From Ulvibacter litoralis (GTDB taxonomy: Bacteria > Bacteroidota > Bacteroidia > Flavobacteriales > Flavobacteriaceae): 64,000 bases of DNA. The notes beneath the pieces were generated by a model, which did no database searches, was not told the DNA's origin, and saw only the letters and a program-made list of their open reading frames with translations. Positions within the stretch are counted from its first letter, which is position 1, and every line of letters begins with the position of its first letter. This document shows, in pieces, positions 54,336 through 62,343 of this stretch. The stretch is taken from assembly GCF_900102055.1 (NCBI RefSeq), contig NZ_FNBA01000005.1, positions 1-64,000 on the forward strand, read 5' to 3'. Both the position numbers and the translations under genes were made by a program.

Positions 54336-56762
54336 TTACCTCAAACTAGCTCCAAAATCCTTTTCGAATTTCTGTTGTAGTTTATTCATAATTTTATCAA
54401 TCTGTTTGTCGGTAAGCGTCTTTTTTTCATCTTGAATGGTGAAACTTAACGCATACGATTTTTTCCCCTTCGGAAGTGAACTTCCTGTGTATACATCGAA
54501 TAAGGAAACGTCTTTTAAAAGATGGTTTTCAGTTTGAAGTGCTGCTTTTTGTAACGCTTCAAATGTAACTGAATCATCCAATAATAATGCAAAATCACGT
54601 TTTACTTTAGGGAATTTAGGGATGGCTTTAAACTGACGGTCTTCCGTCGGAATCTTAGCCAAAATAGCATCCCAATCAAAATCTGCGTAAAGCGTTTCAG
54701 CTGCAACTGAAAAGTGATTTGTAATGTTCTTTTTTACAATACCGAAATCAACCAGAGTTTGTTTGTTGCTCACTATGGTTATTCCTTCAGAAAAGAGGTC
54801 GTTTTGGATTGCTTTTTCAGTAAAGTTCGTGATTCCTAGACGTTCTAATAGTGCAATAACGATTGACTTTCCGTAGAAAAAATCACTTTTAGTCGAGGGA
54901 GTTGCCCAGTTATGATCCGTTTTATCTCCTGAAATGATTAACGTAAGGTGGTTTTTCTCCACGCGCTCGTTAGGGTAATTGTGGTATGTTTTACCAAATT
55001 CAAACAACTTAACATTGCTTATTTTTCTATTGTTATTGTACGCTAAGGATTCTAAACCGCCAAACAACATTGATTGACGCATCGTTGCTAAGTCCTGACT
55101 TAAAGGGTTCAGCATTGTTATGTTGTGTTCTTCCTTTAAGCTATCTGAAAGTTCAATGTACTTTGCAGTGGTTAACGAATTACAAAGTATTTCGTGGAAA
55201 CCAAGCGCTGCCAATTGCGCTCCTATTTTTTGCTGTACTTGATAATTTTCTATTTTATGGGTTGTCGCAATAGAAGCGTTTAGTTTTTGAGTAAAGTTGA
55301 TGTTGTTATATCCATATACCCTTAAAATTTCTTCGATTACATCTGCCTCTCTAGTTACATCGTTTCTGTAAGCGGGGATGGTCATTCCAATTCCGGTTTC
55401 AGTAACGTTGTTTACTTTAATCTCTAACGAAGTAAGAATCTGTTTGATTTTTTCCTTCGGAATTTCCTCACCAATCAATGATGCTGCTTTTTCGTAAGTT
55501 AAAAAACTTTGGTGATCTTCTATTTTCTTAGGATACTTGTCTGTTACTTCACTTGTTATAATTCCGCCCGCGATACTTGTAATAAGCATTGCAGCACGCC
55601 TTAAAGCATACTCAGTTGCATTTGGATCGATACCGCGTTCAAAACGGAACGAAGCATCTGTATTTAAACCGTGTCTTTTCGCAGTTTTACGAACACTTAC
55701 AGGATTAAAATAAGCACTTTCTAAAAAGATTGTTGTCGTGTTTTCAGAAACGCCACTGTGTAAACCTCCAAAAACTCCTGCAATACACAATGGTTTTTCA
55801 ACATCACAGATCATCAAATCATCTTCGTGTAATTCACGTTCAACACCATCTAAGGTTACAAATTTAGTTCCTGTAGGTAATGTTTTGACGTGTATGGTAT
55901 TGTCTGAAATTTTTGAAGCATCAAACGCGTGTAGTGGTTGTCCTAATTCGTGAAGCACATAATTGGTGCAATCTACAATATTATTAATAGGAGCAAGGCC
56001 AATGGCTTTCAATCTATTTTGAATCCAAGTAGGCGACTCGGCTACTTTTACATTACTAATCGTAACACCGCAATAACGAGGTGCTAATGTCGTGTCTTCT
56101 ACTTCAACATCTATTTTTAAGGTTCTATTCTCAATATTGAAATTACTTGTAGAAGGTGTAATTAGTTCGATGGCTACGTTGTGTTGCAAAAGACCTGCAC
56201 GTAAATCACGTGCAACTCCCCAATGACTCATCGCATCGGCTCTATTGGGAGTTAATCCAATTTCAAAAACTTCATCGTTTTCAACGTCCATGATGGTTGA
56301 AGCCAACGTACCTGGAGTTAAAGTTTCGTCTAACACCATAATGCCGTCATGACTTTTACCGAGACCCAATTCGTCTTCGGCGCAAATCATTCCTTCGCTC
56401 ACTTCTCCTCTTATTTTACCTTTTTTAATTTGCCAAGGTTTTCCTTCGGCATCGTACAAAGTAGTTCCTACTGTTGCAACAGGTACTTTTTGTCCTTTGG
56501 CAACATTTGGAGCACCACAAACAATTTGAATGGGAGTTCCAGTTCCAATGTCTACTTGGGTTACTTTTAATCGATCGGCGTTACCGTGTTGTTCGCACGA
56601 AAGTACATGTCCCACAACAATGCCTTCTAATCCTCCAAGAACAGACGAGAATGATTCAATCCCTTCAACTTCAAGGCCTAAATCGGTTAATAATTCTCCT
56701 GTTTTATGGGCGTCCCAATCAATATTAACAAATTGTTTCAGCCAGTTGTAAGAAATCTTCAT
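54336..56762 (-). CDS. pheT: Phenylalanyl-tRNA synthetase beta subunit
   Basis: 808 aa, the usual size. It charges tRNA-Phe together with PheS (not in the window). The N-terminal tRNA-binding domain is at about 40-150 (VVGHVLSCEQHGNADRLKVTQVDIG), the B3/B4 editing domain follows with LGQPLHAFDASKI, B5 is near 400-470, the pseudo-catalytic core has FRFERGIDPN and FGKTYHNYPNE, and the C-terminal FDX-ACB anticodon domain ends FEKDFGASLR. All domains are present. The promoter is a textbook TTTG-N19-TATCTTTG. Confidence 0.98.
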   Translation of the reverse strand: MKISYNWLKQFVNIDWDAHKTGELLTDLGLEVEGIESFSSVLGGLEGIVVGHVLSCEQHGNADRLKVTQVDIGTGTPIQIVCGAPNVAKGQKVPVATVGTTLYDAEGKPWQIKKGKIRGEVSEGMICAEDELGLGKSHDGIMVLDETLTPGTLASTIMDVENDEVFEIGLTPNRADAMSHWGVARDLRAGLLQHNVAIELITPSTSNFNIENRTLKIDVEVEDTTLAPRYCGVTISNVKVAESPTWIQNRLKAIGLAPINNIVDCTNYVLHELGQPLHAFDASKISDNTIHVKTLPTGTKFVTLDGVERELHEDDLMICDVEKPLCIAGVFGGLHSGVSENTTTIFLESAYFNPVSVRKTAKRHGLNTDASFRFERGIDPNATEYALRRAAMLITSIAGGIITSEVTDKYPKKIEDHQSFLTYEKAASLIGEEIPKEKIKQILTSLEIKVNNVTETGIGMTIPAYRNDVTREADVIEEILRVYGYNNINFTQKLNASIATTHKIENYQVQQKIGAQLAALGFHEILCNSLTTAKYIELSDSLKEEHNITMLNPLSQDLATMRQSMLFGGLESLAYNNNRKISNVKLFEFGKTYHNYPNERVEKNHLTLIISGDKTDHNWATPSTKSDFFYGKSIVIALLERLGITNFTEKAIQNDLFSEGITIVSNKQTLVDFGIVKKNITNHFSVAAETLYADFDWDAILAKIPTEDRQFKAIPKFPKVKRDFALLLDDSVTFEALQKAALQTENHLLKDVSLFDVYTGSSLPKGKKSYALSFTIQDEKKTLTDKQIDKIMNKLQQKFEKDFGASLR

Positions 56763-56784
56763 GTACTAGTATTATTTATGCGTA

Positions 56785-56815
56785 CAAAGATAAAATATTG
56801 AAGTTAGCATTCAAA
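56785..56815 (-). promoter_or_regulatory. pheT promoter
   Basis: On the minus strand, -33 TTTG, 19-bp spacer and -7 TATCTTTG (56785-56792), about 22 bp before the ATG. It fits the consensus at every base. Confidence 0.7.
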
Positions 56816-56866
56816 CATTGGCTTATAATTTGTAATTTTAAATAGTAATATAAAAAAGAGGTTTTA

Positions 56867-57070
56867 ATGAAGATATTTTTGAAAATAGGAATAGTGTTTG
56901 CAGTTGTTCTTTTGGCATCTTGTAGAGATACAAAAAAGGAAGATGCGGAAACAAAAGCTGTATTAGAGCAAATTGAAGCTGTTGAAGCGGAAGTTGAAAA
57001 AATAAATGAAAGCTTAAAAGAAAACGAAAATGAATTAGACGCAGCTTTACAAGAGTTGGATAGTATTTAA
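56867..57070 (+). CDS. Small coiled-coil lipoprotein
   Basis: 67 aa. The signal MKIFLKIGIVFAVVLLASC lipidates Cys19. The mature part (49 residues) is a highly charged helix with heptad pattern, AVLEQIEAVEAEVEKINESLKENENELDAALQELDSI, very acidic. It looks like the short Lpp-like or coiled-coil lipoproteins of Bacteroidota. Followed 22 bp later by a second coiled-coil protein, suggesting co-expression and possible complex formation. Confidence 0.8.
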   Translation: MKIFLKIGIVFAVVLLASCRDTKKEDAETKAVLEQIEAVEAEVEKINESLKENENELDAALQELDSI

Positions 57071-57092
57071 TAGAAACACTAAATTTAATCTT

Positions 57093-57794
57093 ATGAAAAA
57101 ATATAGTATAGCAGTAGCTTTAGTCGTAACGAGTATCAGTTTTGGACAATCTTCTATAAAAGAAGCTACACAAGGAACCGAGACGCAAACTCAAAAAGTA
57201 AAAGAGACTGTAAAGGAAACGGTAAAAAGTGTGAAAGATGATAAGAGCTTGAAAGCAACCAAAAAGGTTGAAAAGAAATATACAAAGCTAGAGAAAGAAG
57301 AACTGAAGGCAGCAGCTAAAAGGGCTAAGGAGGAAGTGAAAGAAGAAGCAAAAAAGGCAAAACTTCAGAAAGAAGCGGAAGCTTCAAAAGTGAAATCTAG
57401 TGCGAGACAAGAAGCTGCAGAAATTAAAGCTCCTTCAAAAAAAACAAATAAAGCAACACGAAATAATTCTGTTAAAGCTTCCGAGTTAAAAGGTAATTCG
57501 TTAGGACAAGCAAGAGCTTCCGAAGCAAAACAAATGTTAGAGTTGAAGGAAATTGAAATGACGACGAATGATGCGTATATTGCTGAAAGTAGAACTCGTA
57601 TTTCTATTGCTGAAAAAAAGCTGCAAGATCAAATTGACGCAGGATCTCTTTCTGAAGAAGCAATCGTTTCTAAAAAAGCCATTGTAGAAAAAGCAAAAGC
57701 GCGTTTGGCAAACTACGAAGCAAACGTAAAAAATAGCAAGCTAGCATTAAGATCACAAAAGAATAAAATTATAAATCTGTACGAAGAGCAATAA
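57093..57794 (+). CDS. Secreted coiled-coil protein, Lys/Glu-rich
   Basis: 233 aa. Signal peptide MKKYSIAVALVVTSISFGQ. Nearly the whole mature chain is helical and Lys/Glu/Ala-rich (VKETVKETVKSVKDDK, ELKAAAKRAKEEVKEEAKKAKLQ). The last third (MLELKEIEMTTNDAYIAESRTRISIAEKKLQDQIDAGSL) is better ordered. Low complexity limits family assignment. It sits in a same-strand group with a small acidic lipoprotein and a thioredoxin lipoprotein; opposite net charge to the small lipoprotein hints at pairing. Confidence 0.78.
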   Translation: MKKYSIAVALVVTSISFGQSSIKEATQGTETQTQKVKETVKETVKSVKDDKSLKATKKVEKKYTKLEKEELKAAAKRAKEEVKEEAKKAKLQKEAEASKVKSSARQEAAEIKAPSKKTNKATRNNSVKASELKGNSLGQARASEAKQMLELKEIEMTTNDAYIAESRTRISIAEKKLQDQIDAGSLSEEAIVSKKAIVEKAKARLANYEANVKNSKLALRSQKNKIINLYEEQ

Positions 57795-57888
57795 TAATTC
57801 TACAATTCTCAAAAAGAGCTTGTTGCAAAAACGGTTCTTTTTTGTAATGATTTCTTTCTTTTTACGATTAACTCACAAACAAAATTTT

Positions 57889-59100
57889 ATGACCAAGCTT
57901 ATTGGAATCTTTCTAATCTTAGTACTTTTAATTTCCTGCAAAAAAGAAACTTTTGCACCAAAAAACGGGCCTTGGAGAGCTGCGTTGGAATTAGATGAAG
58001 GACGCCAAATTCCGTTTTTATTTGTGTATAATTCCGATAATACGTTGGTGATTTCAAATGGTGAAGAAGAAATAGAGGTTACAGATGTTACGCTAGCGGG
58101 AGATTCCATAACTATTGAAATGCCCATTTTTGAAGGTGTTTTTAAAGGAATTTTTGCCGAAGATAGTATCTACGGAATGTATTACACGCCTAGTTTAAAA
58201 CGCAAGCTTCCCTTTAAAATGAAGCATGGTAATAATACGCGTTTTCGTTTTTCAAAACCACCTTCGGTTGAAGTTACAGGAAACTGGGAAACTGTTTTTA
58301 GTCCTAATTCGGAAGCAGATCGCTACGATGCGAAAGGAATTTTTAAACAAGTTGGAAATAAAATCACAGGAACTTTTAGAACTACTACTGGCGATTACCG
58401 TTTTTTAGAAGGTGCTGTACAAAATGATTCTGTGAAACTTTCTGCATTTGACGGAGCTCATGCTTTTTTGTTTGAAGCCAAAGTGACCGATAGCATAATG
58501 AACGGTGTGTTTTACAGTGGGAATCATTGGAAAGAACCATTTACAGCAAAACGTAATGACACTTTTGAATTACCAGCAGCCGATTCGCTAACATTTTTGA
58601 AAGAAGGCTACGATCGATTGGCTTTTTCTTTTCCAGATGTAAATGGTGATATGGTTTCGCTGGAGGATGATGCATTTAAAGATAAAGTAACCATTGTTCA
58701 GATCATGGGGACATGGTGCCCTAATTGCTTGGATGAAACTAAATTCTACACCAAATATTACAATTCTAACAAAAACGAAGATCTTGCATTTGTGGCTTTG
58801 GCATTTGAATATGCACCTACCGAGGAAAGAGCAATTGCTTCTATAGAAAGACTTCAGGAAGGCGCAAATGTTCCTTATCCAATATTGCTAGCACAGTATG
58901 GAACAAGTAGTAAAACTAAGGCGAATGAGAAACTTCCAATGTTAACGCATGTATTGTCGTACCCAACATCTATTTTTATTGATAAAACAGGGAAAGTACG
59001 TAAGATTCATACAGGTTTTAACGGTCCTGCAACTGGAGAAAAGTACGACGAATATGTGGCTGAGTTTGATGATTTTGTAAACAGACTATTATACGAATAG
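57889..59100 (+). CDS. TlpA-like thiol-disulfide oxidoreductase lipoprotein
   Basis: 403 aa from the ATG at 57889. An open extension upstream is rejected because MTKLIGIFLILVLLISC is a clear lipoprotein signal (Cys17). A beta-rich N-terminal region (about 25-240, including GPWRAALELDEGRQIPFLFVYN and a repeated unit GNWETVFSPNSEAD) precedes the thioredoxin domain. GTWCPNCLDE has Cys277 and Cys280, so the active site is intact, with YPTSIFIDKTGKVRKIHTGF (cis-Pro loop). It should reduce disulfides in the periplasm or at the surface. Confidence 0.9.
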   Translation: MTKLIGIFLILVLLISCKKETFAPKNGPWRAALELDEGRQIPFLFVYNSDNTLVISNGEEEIEVTDVTLAGDSITIEMPIFEGVFKGIFAEDSIYGMYYTPSLKRKLPFKMKHGNNTRFRFSKPPSVEVTGNWETVFSPNSEADRYDAKGIFKQVGNKITGTFRTTTGDYRFLEGAVQNDSVKLSAFDGAHAFLFEAKVTDSIMNGVFYSGNHWKEPFTAKRNDTFELPAADSLTFLKEGYDRLAFSFPDVNGDMVSLEDDAFKDKVTIVQIMGTWCPNCLDETKFYTKYYNSNKNEDLAFVALAFEYAPTEERAIASIERLQEGANVPYPILLAQYGTSSKTKANEKLPMLTHVLSYPTSIFIDKTGKVRKIHTGFNGPATGEKYDEYVAEFDDFVNRLLYE

Positions 59101-59113
59101 TCTAGGAAACGAG

Positions 59114-59473
59114 CTATAATGTTTGGAAAAGAGCTGTAAGTCTAGCAAGTTCTTTTTTCGATTTTTTTATACCAATCATTCCGCCAGATAATTCGGGTGT
59201 TGCGTCACGAATGTCAACGATAAATTCATTTTCAGATTTTACAGTAGTTACAATTCGTAGTTTGTGATACTTAACAAACCCTCCAAAAAGAAGCCGCATG
59301 GTTTTATCGCCAGTTACGTATATGGCATCGCCACAAGCGCCACTGTCTATTTTATAGCCCTCATTAAACATAAGGTTGTCCACTGCTGCAACAATGTCTG
59401 TTTGAGTGGTTTCTGTGTATAAAAAAGCAGTGTTGTACTTCGAGCTATTAACGATTTCTTTAAAATAGGCCAT
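59114..59473 (-). CDS. Hypothetical protein
   Basis: 119 aa, no signal peptide. YTETTQTDIVAAVDNLMFNEGYKIDSGACGDAIYVTGDKTMRLLFGGFVKYHKL is an alpha/beta pattern with one cysteine. The C-terminal SGGMIGIKKSKKELARLTALFQTL is basic. I do not recognise a family. It converges on the TlpA-like gene (13 bp between stops). Confidence 0.7.
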   Translation of the reverse strand: MAYFKEIVNSSKYNTAFLYTETTQTDIVAAVDNLMFNEGYKIDSGACGDAIYVTGDKTMRLLFGGFVKYHKLRIVTTVKSENEFIVDIRDATPELSGGMIGIKKSKKELARLTALFQTL

Positions 59474-59541
59474 TTTCGAAATGATTGAATAACGTAAAAG
59501 TACTTTTTTAAATGAAAATTTCAGAGTGTCTTACGCTAATT

Positions 59542-60906
59542 TTATTCAAATAAGAACTTAAAAAGGTTTAGTTTTTTTAATGTATATGGTGTGTATTTTA
59601 ACGATGGTTCAAGCCAAAAAGGTTTGTCTAAAATACTCTTGTAATGTGAAAAGGTTCTAAAACCAGCTTCACCGTGATAACTTCCTATGCCACTAAAACC
59701 AACACCTCCAAATGGAAGTTTGCTGTTTGTTAAGTGCATGATAGATTCATTAATAGCGCCTCCACCAAAAGAAATTTCATTTAATAGTTTTGAAACCACT
59801 TTTCTGTTTTTAGTATACACATAGCACGAAAGTGGTTTTGGATTTTCTTTTACTTTTTGAATCATTGCGTCGAGATTCTCAAAAGGAATAACAGGAAGAA
59901 TGGGGCCGAAAATTTCATCTTTCATAATTTCATCATCGAATGAAACGTTCGTTAGTACCGTCGGACTTATAAACCTGTTTTTTTTATTTGTAATTCCGCC
60001 GCAATACACTTTTTCTGGCTGAATGAATGCTGTGAGACGATCGAAATTTTTCTCGTTTATAATGCGTAGGTAATTGTCTTTTATGTCGTCTGTCAATTTG
60101 TATCTCGTGTCAATTTCTTTTTTTACTTCGGAAAGAAACGCGTCTTCAATAGATTTTTCAACTAAAATATAGTCGGGAGCCACACAAGTTTGTCCTGCAT
60201 TTAAATACTTTGCCCAAACAATTCGTTGTGCTGTTACCTTCAGGTTGCAATCTGCAAATACAAACGTTGGATTTTTTCCTCCAAGTTCTAAGGTGACAGG
60301 AGTGAGGTGTTCTGCGGCAGCTTTGTACACTATTTTACCAACTGTTGAGCTTCCTGTGAAAAAAATCTTATCGAATTTTTGTTTTAATAAAGCGGTTGTT
60401 TCTGGAATGCCTCCTTCAACAACACAGAAGTATTCTTTTGAAAAATTAGAGTTAATAATTTCGGCAAGTACAGCAGCTGTTTTGTTTGGAAGTTCACTTG
60501 GCTTTAAAACAACAGTATTTCCTGCTGCTAATGCTGTAATGGCAGGAACAAGCGATAATTGAATAGGGTAATTCCATGCGCCAATTACAAGCGTAACACC
60601 CAAGGGTTCTGGAATGATATAACTTTTAGCAGGAAAATTAGCTAAATTGGTTCGAACGCGTTTTTTCTTACTCCACGATTTAATTTTCTTTATAAAATCA
60701 TTTAATTCTTGGTAGGTTAGGAGTAGTTCAGAAAGATAAGTTTCGTATTCAGATTTTCCGAAATCTTCATAAATAGCAGTATTAAGCTTGTCTTCGTTTT
60801 GTTTCAGAATCGTTTTGAGCTTCTTTAATTGCTTTATTCTGAAGTCAGTTTCTTTTGTTTCATTTGTGTTGAAGAAGGCACGCTGATTTGCTATTAAATC
60901 TACCAT
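59542..60906 (-). CDS. Aldehyde dehydrogenase, class 3 type
   Basis: 454 aa, the short ALDH3/fatty-aldehyde dehydrogenase type. It oxidises aldehydes with NAD(P)+. EPLGVTLVIGAWNYPIQLSLVPAITALAAGN and FTGSSTVGKIVYKAAAEHLTPVTLELGGKNP (NAD loop and general-base Glu) precede the catalytic Cys241 in LNAGQTCVAPDYI; EIFGPILPVIPF follows. The C-terminus NLFKFLFE lacks the hydrophobic membrane tail seen in some animal homologues. It is a single gene; substrate unknown. Confidence 0.93.
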   Translation of the reverse strand: MVDLIANQRAFFNTNETKETDFRIKQLKKLKTILKQNEDKLNTAIYEDFGKSEYETYLSELLLTYQELNDFIKKIKSWSKKKRVRTNLANFPAKSYIIPEPLGVTLVIGAWNYPIQLSLVPAITALAAGNTVVLKPSELPNKTAAVLAEIINSNFSKEYFCVVEGGIPETTALLKQKFDKIFFTGSSTVGKIVYKAAAEHLTPVTLELGGKNPTFVFADCNLKVTAQRIVWAKYLNAGQTCVAPDYILVEKSIEDAFLSEVKKEIDTRYKLTDDIKDNYLRIINEKNFDRLTAFIQPEKVYCGGITNKKNRFISPTVLTNVSFDDEIMKDEIFGPILPVIPFENLDAMIQKVKENPKPLSCYVYTKNRKVVSKLLNEISFGGGAINESIMHLTNSKLPFGGVGFSGIGSYHGEAGFRTFSHYKSILDKPFWLEPSLKYTPYTLKKLNLFKFLFE

Positions 60907-61009
60907 TAGTGAAATGTTGTGTTTTTCCGAAGTTATAAAAAATACTGCAATGAAATTAGTCTTTCAGCGGAAACATTCTAAAAATAGCACCGGTTATAAG
61001 ATGAAACGA

Positions 61010-61053
61010 AAAGTGCTCCAGAACCTAGATGCCTAAGGTTTGTGGAGCACTTT
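61010..61053 (-). terminator. Terminator of the M28 peptidase gene
   Basis: AAAGTGCTCCA (61010-61020) pairs with TGGAGCACTTT (61043-61053), extended inside by AACCT/AGGTT. It lies 60 bp after the peptidase stop and is followed on the minus strand by TTTT. Confidence 0.75.
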
Positions 61054-61114
61054 CAAATATGTTTTAACCCTCAAAAACTTCAGTGTTCTTGTGTCACTTT
61101 CCGAAGAGAAAAAA

Positions 61115-62278
61115 TTACTTTAAAACAACCTTTTTCGTTAGTATTTGACCGTTGTGTTTAAAACGCGCTAAGTAGATTCCTTTGGCTAAAAACTTTAAAT
61201 CAATAGTCTTCGTTTCGGCAGTAAAAGAAGTGTCGTAAACTTTGTTTCCTAAGGTATCAAAAAAGGTTACTTCCGTATTTTCTGAAAGTCCATTTTTTAC
61301 TTCAATGTGTAAAATTCCGTTGGTCGGATTAGGATACACTAGAAGAGCTTCTTCCAACGCTACGTCCGAAACGCTTAGCGGCTCGATACCGACCGCAAAA
61401 TGCAAGGCGGCACCTAAAGCTCCTTTGGTAACTTCGGCAACATAATCGATGTCCATATTCGCTATGATGTCTTGAGGTGTGTGTGGATATGGAGATTCAT
61501 TTTTTTCATACAAGCCTGTTATGATTTCGCCATTATTCTCAAAAGGAACGTAATCTGATCCGTATGCATTTGAGATTTCGGTAAGTAGGTTAGAGTATAA
61601 GCCAAAACAATTTGCTAATACTGTCGTAGCTTGTGCAGAAGCGGTATTATTGCTGTTAGGACTGGTTTCGTCTCTTTCGCACACAATCGTATTATTTGTC
61701 ATTCCGTTTACGCCGCCTACTTCATCAATATTGAAAACCAATTTAATGTCTAAGTTTTCTGGAATCACTGTATTTGCAACATAAAATTCGCTTCCTACTA
61801 AGCCTTCTTCTTCACCGCTAAAGTGAATAAATTTGATAGAATACTCTGTGTTAACGTCTTTTAAAAGTCTGGCTAATTCGAGAAGAAGTACGGTTCCGCT
61901 TCCGTTATCGTTTGCGCCAACTCCGTTTATGGTATCGTAATGTCCGTCTATAATTAAGAATGTGTCTGGGTAAACAGATCCTGTTTTGGTAACGATAATA
62001 TTTTCTGTGATTTGACCGGAAACAGTGAAAGGTTGTTCCACAATATCTGTATATCCTAAACTTTGATAGCGAGAAATAATCCAGTCTTTCGCGTTGTCTA
62101 TAGCGGCAGTGCCAGGCTCTTTAACTCCGAAGTCTACAAAACTGATAAGATCATCTTCTATATTTGAAACAGAAACATTTGTAACAATCCCGTCATAAAA
62201 AGGAGTGAAAACTTGGGCGCTTAAAGAAAAAGTGCCTAAAAATAAGATGAGGGATGTAATGCGAGCTAGATAGGTCAT
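61115..62278 (-). CDS. T9SS-exported M28 family metallopeptidase
   Basis: 387 aa. Signal peptide to about residue 22 (FLGTFSLSAQ). The catalytic domain is an M28 aminopeptidase: IDGHYDTINGVGANDNGSGTVLLLELARLL carries the zinc ligands (HYD and the second Asp in GANDNGSG), FSGEEEGLVGS the Glu pair, FNIDEVGG the next ligand and YPHTPQDIIANM the last His. The final 75 residues (LLVYPNPTNGILHIEVK, GNKVYDTSF, KGIYLARFKHNGQILTKKVVLK) are a type A T9SS sorting domain. It should be an extracellular aminopeptidase that helps use external protein, as may the subtilase at 16671. Confidence 0.95.
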   Translation of the reverse strand: MTYLARITSLILFLGTFSLSAQVFTPFYDGIVTNVSVSNIEDDLISFVDFGVKEPGTAAIDNAKDWIISRYQSLGYTDIVEQPFTVSGQITENIIVTKTGSVYPDTFLIIDGHYDTINGVGANDNGSGTVLLLELARLLKDVNTEYSIKFIHFSGEEEGLVGSEFYVANTVIPENLDIKLVFNIDEVGGVNGMTNNTIVCERDETSPNSNNTASAQATTVLANCFGLYSNLLTEISNAYGSDYVPFENNGEIITGLYEKNESPYPHTPQDIIANMDIDYVAEVTKGALGAALHFAVGIEPLSVSDVALEEALLVYPNPTNGILHIEVKNGLSENTEVTFFDTLGNKVYDTSFTAETKTIDLKFLAKGIYLARFKHNGQILTKKVVLK

Positions 62279-62343
62279 GTGGGAATATTTTTTGCGAAAT
62301 TACTGTTTTTTTTCTTCTGAAAAGGTGTCGTAATGAATTCAGT

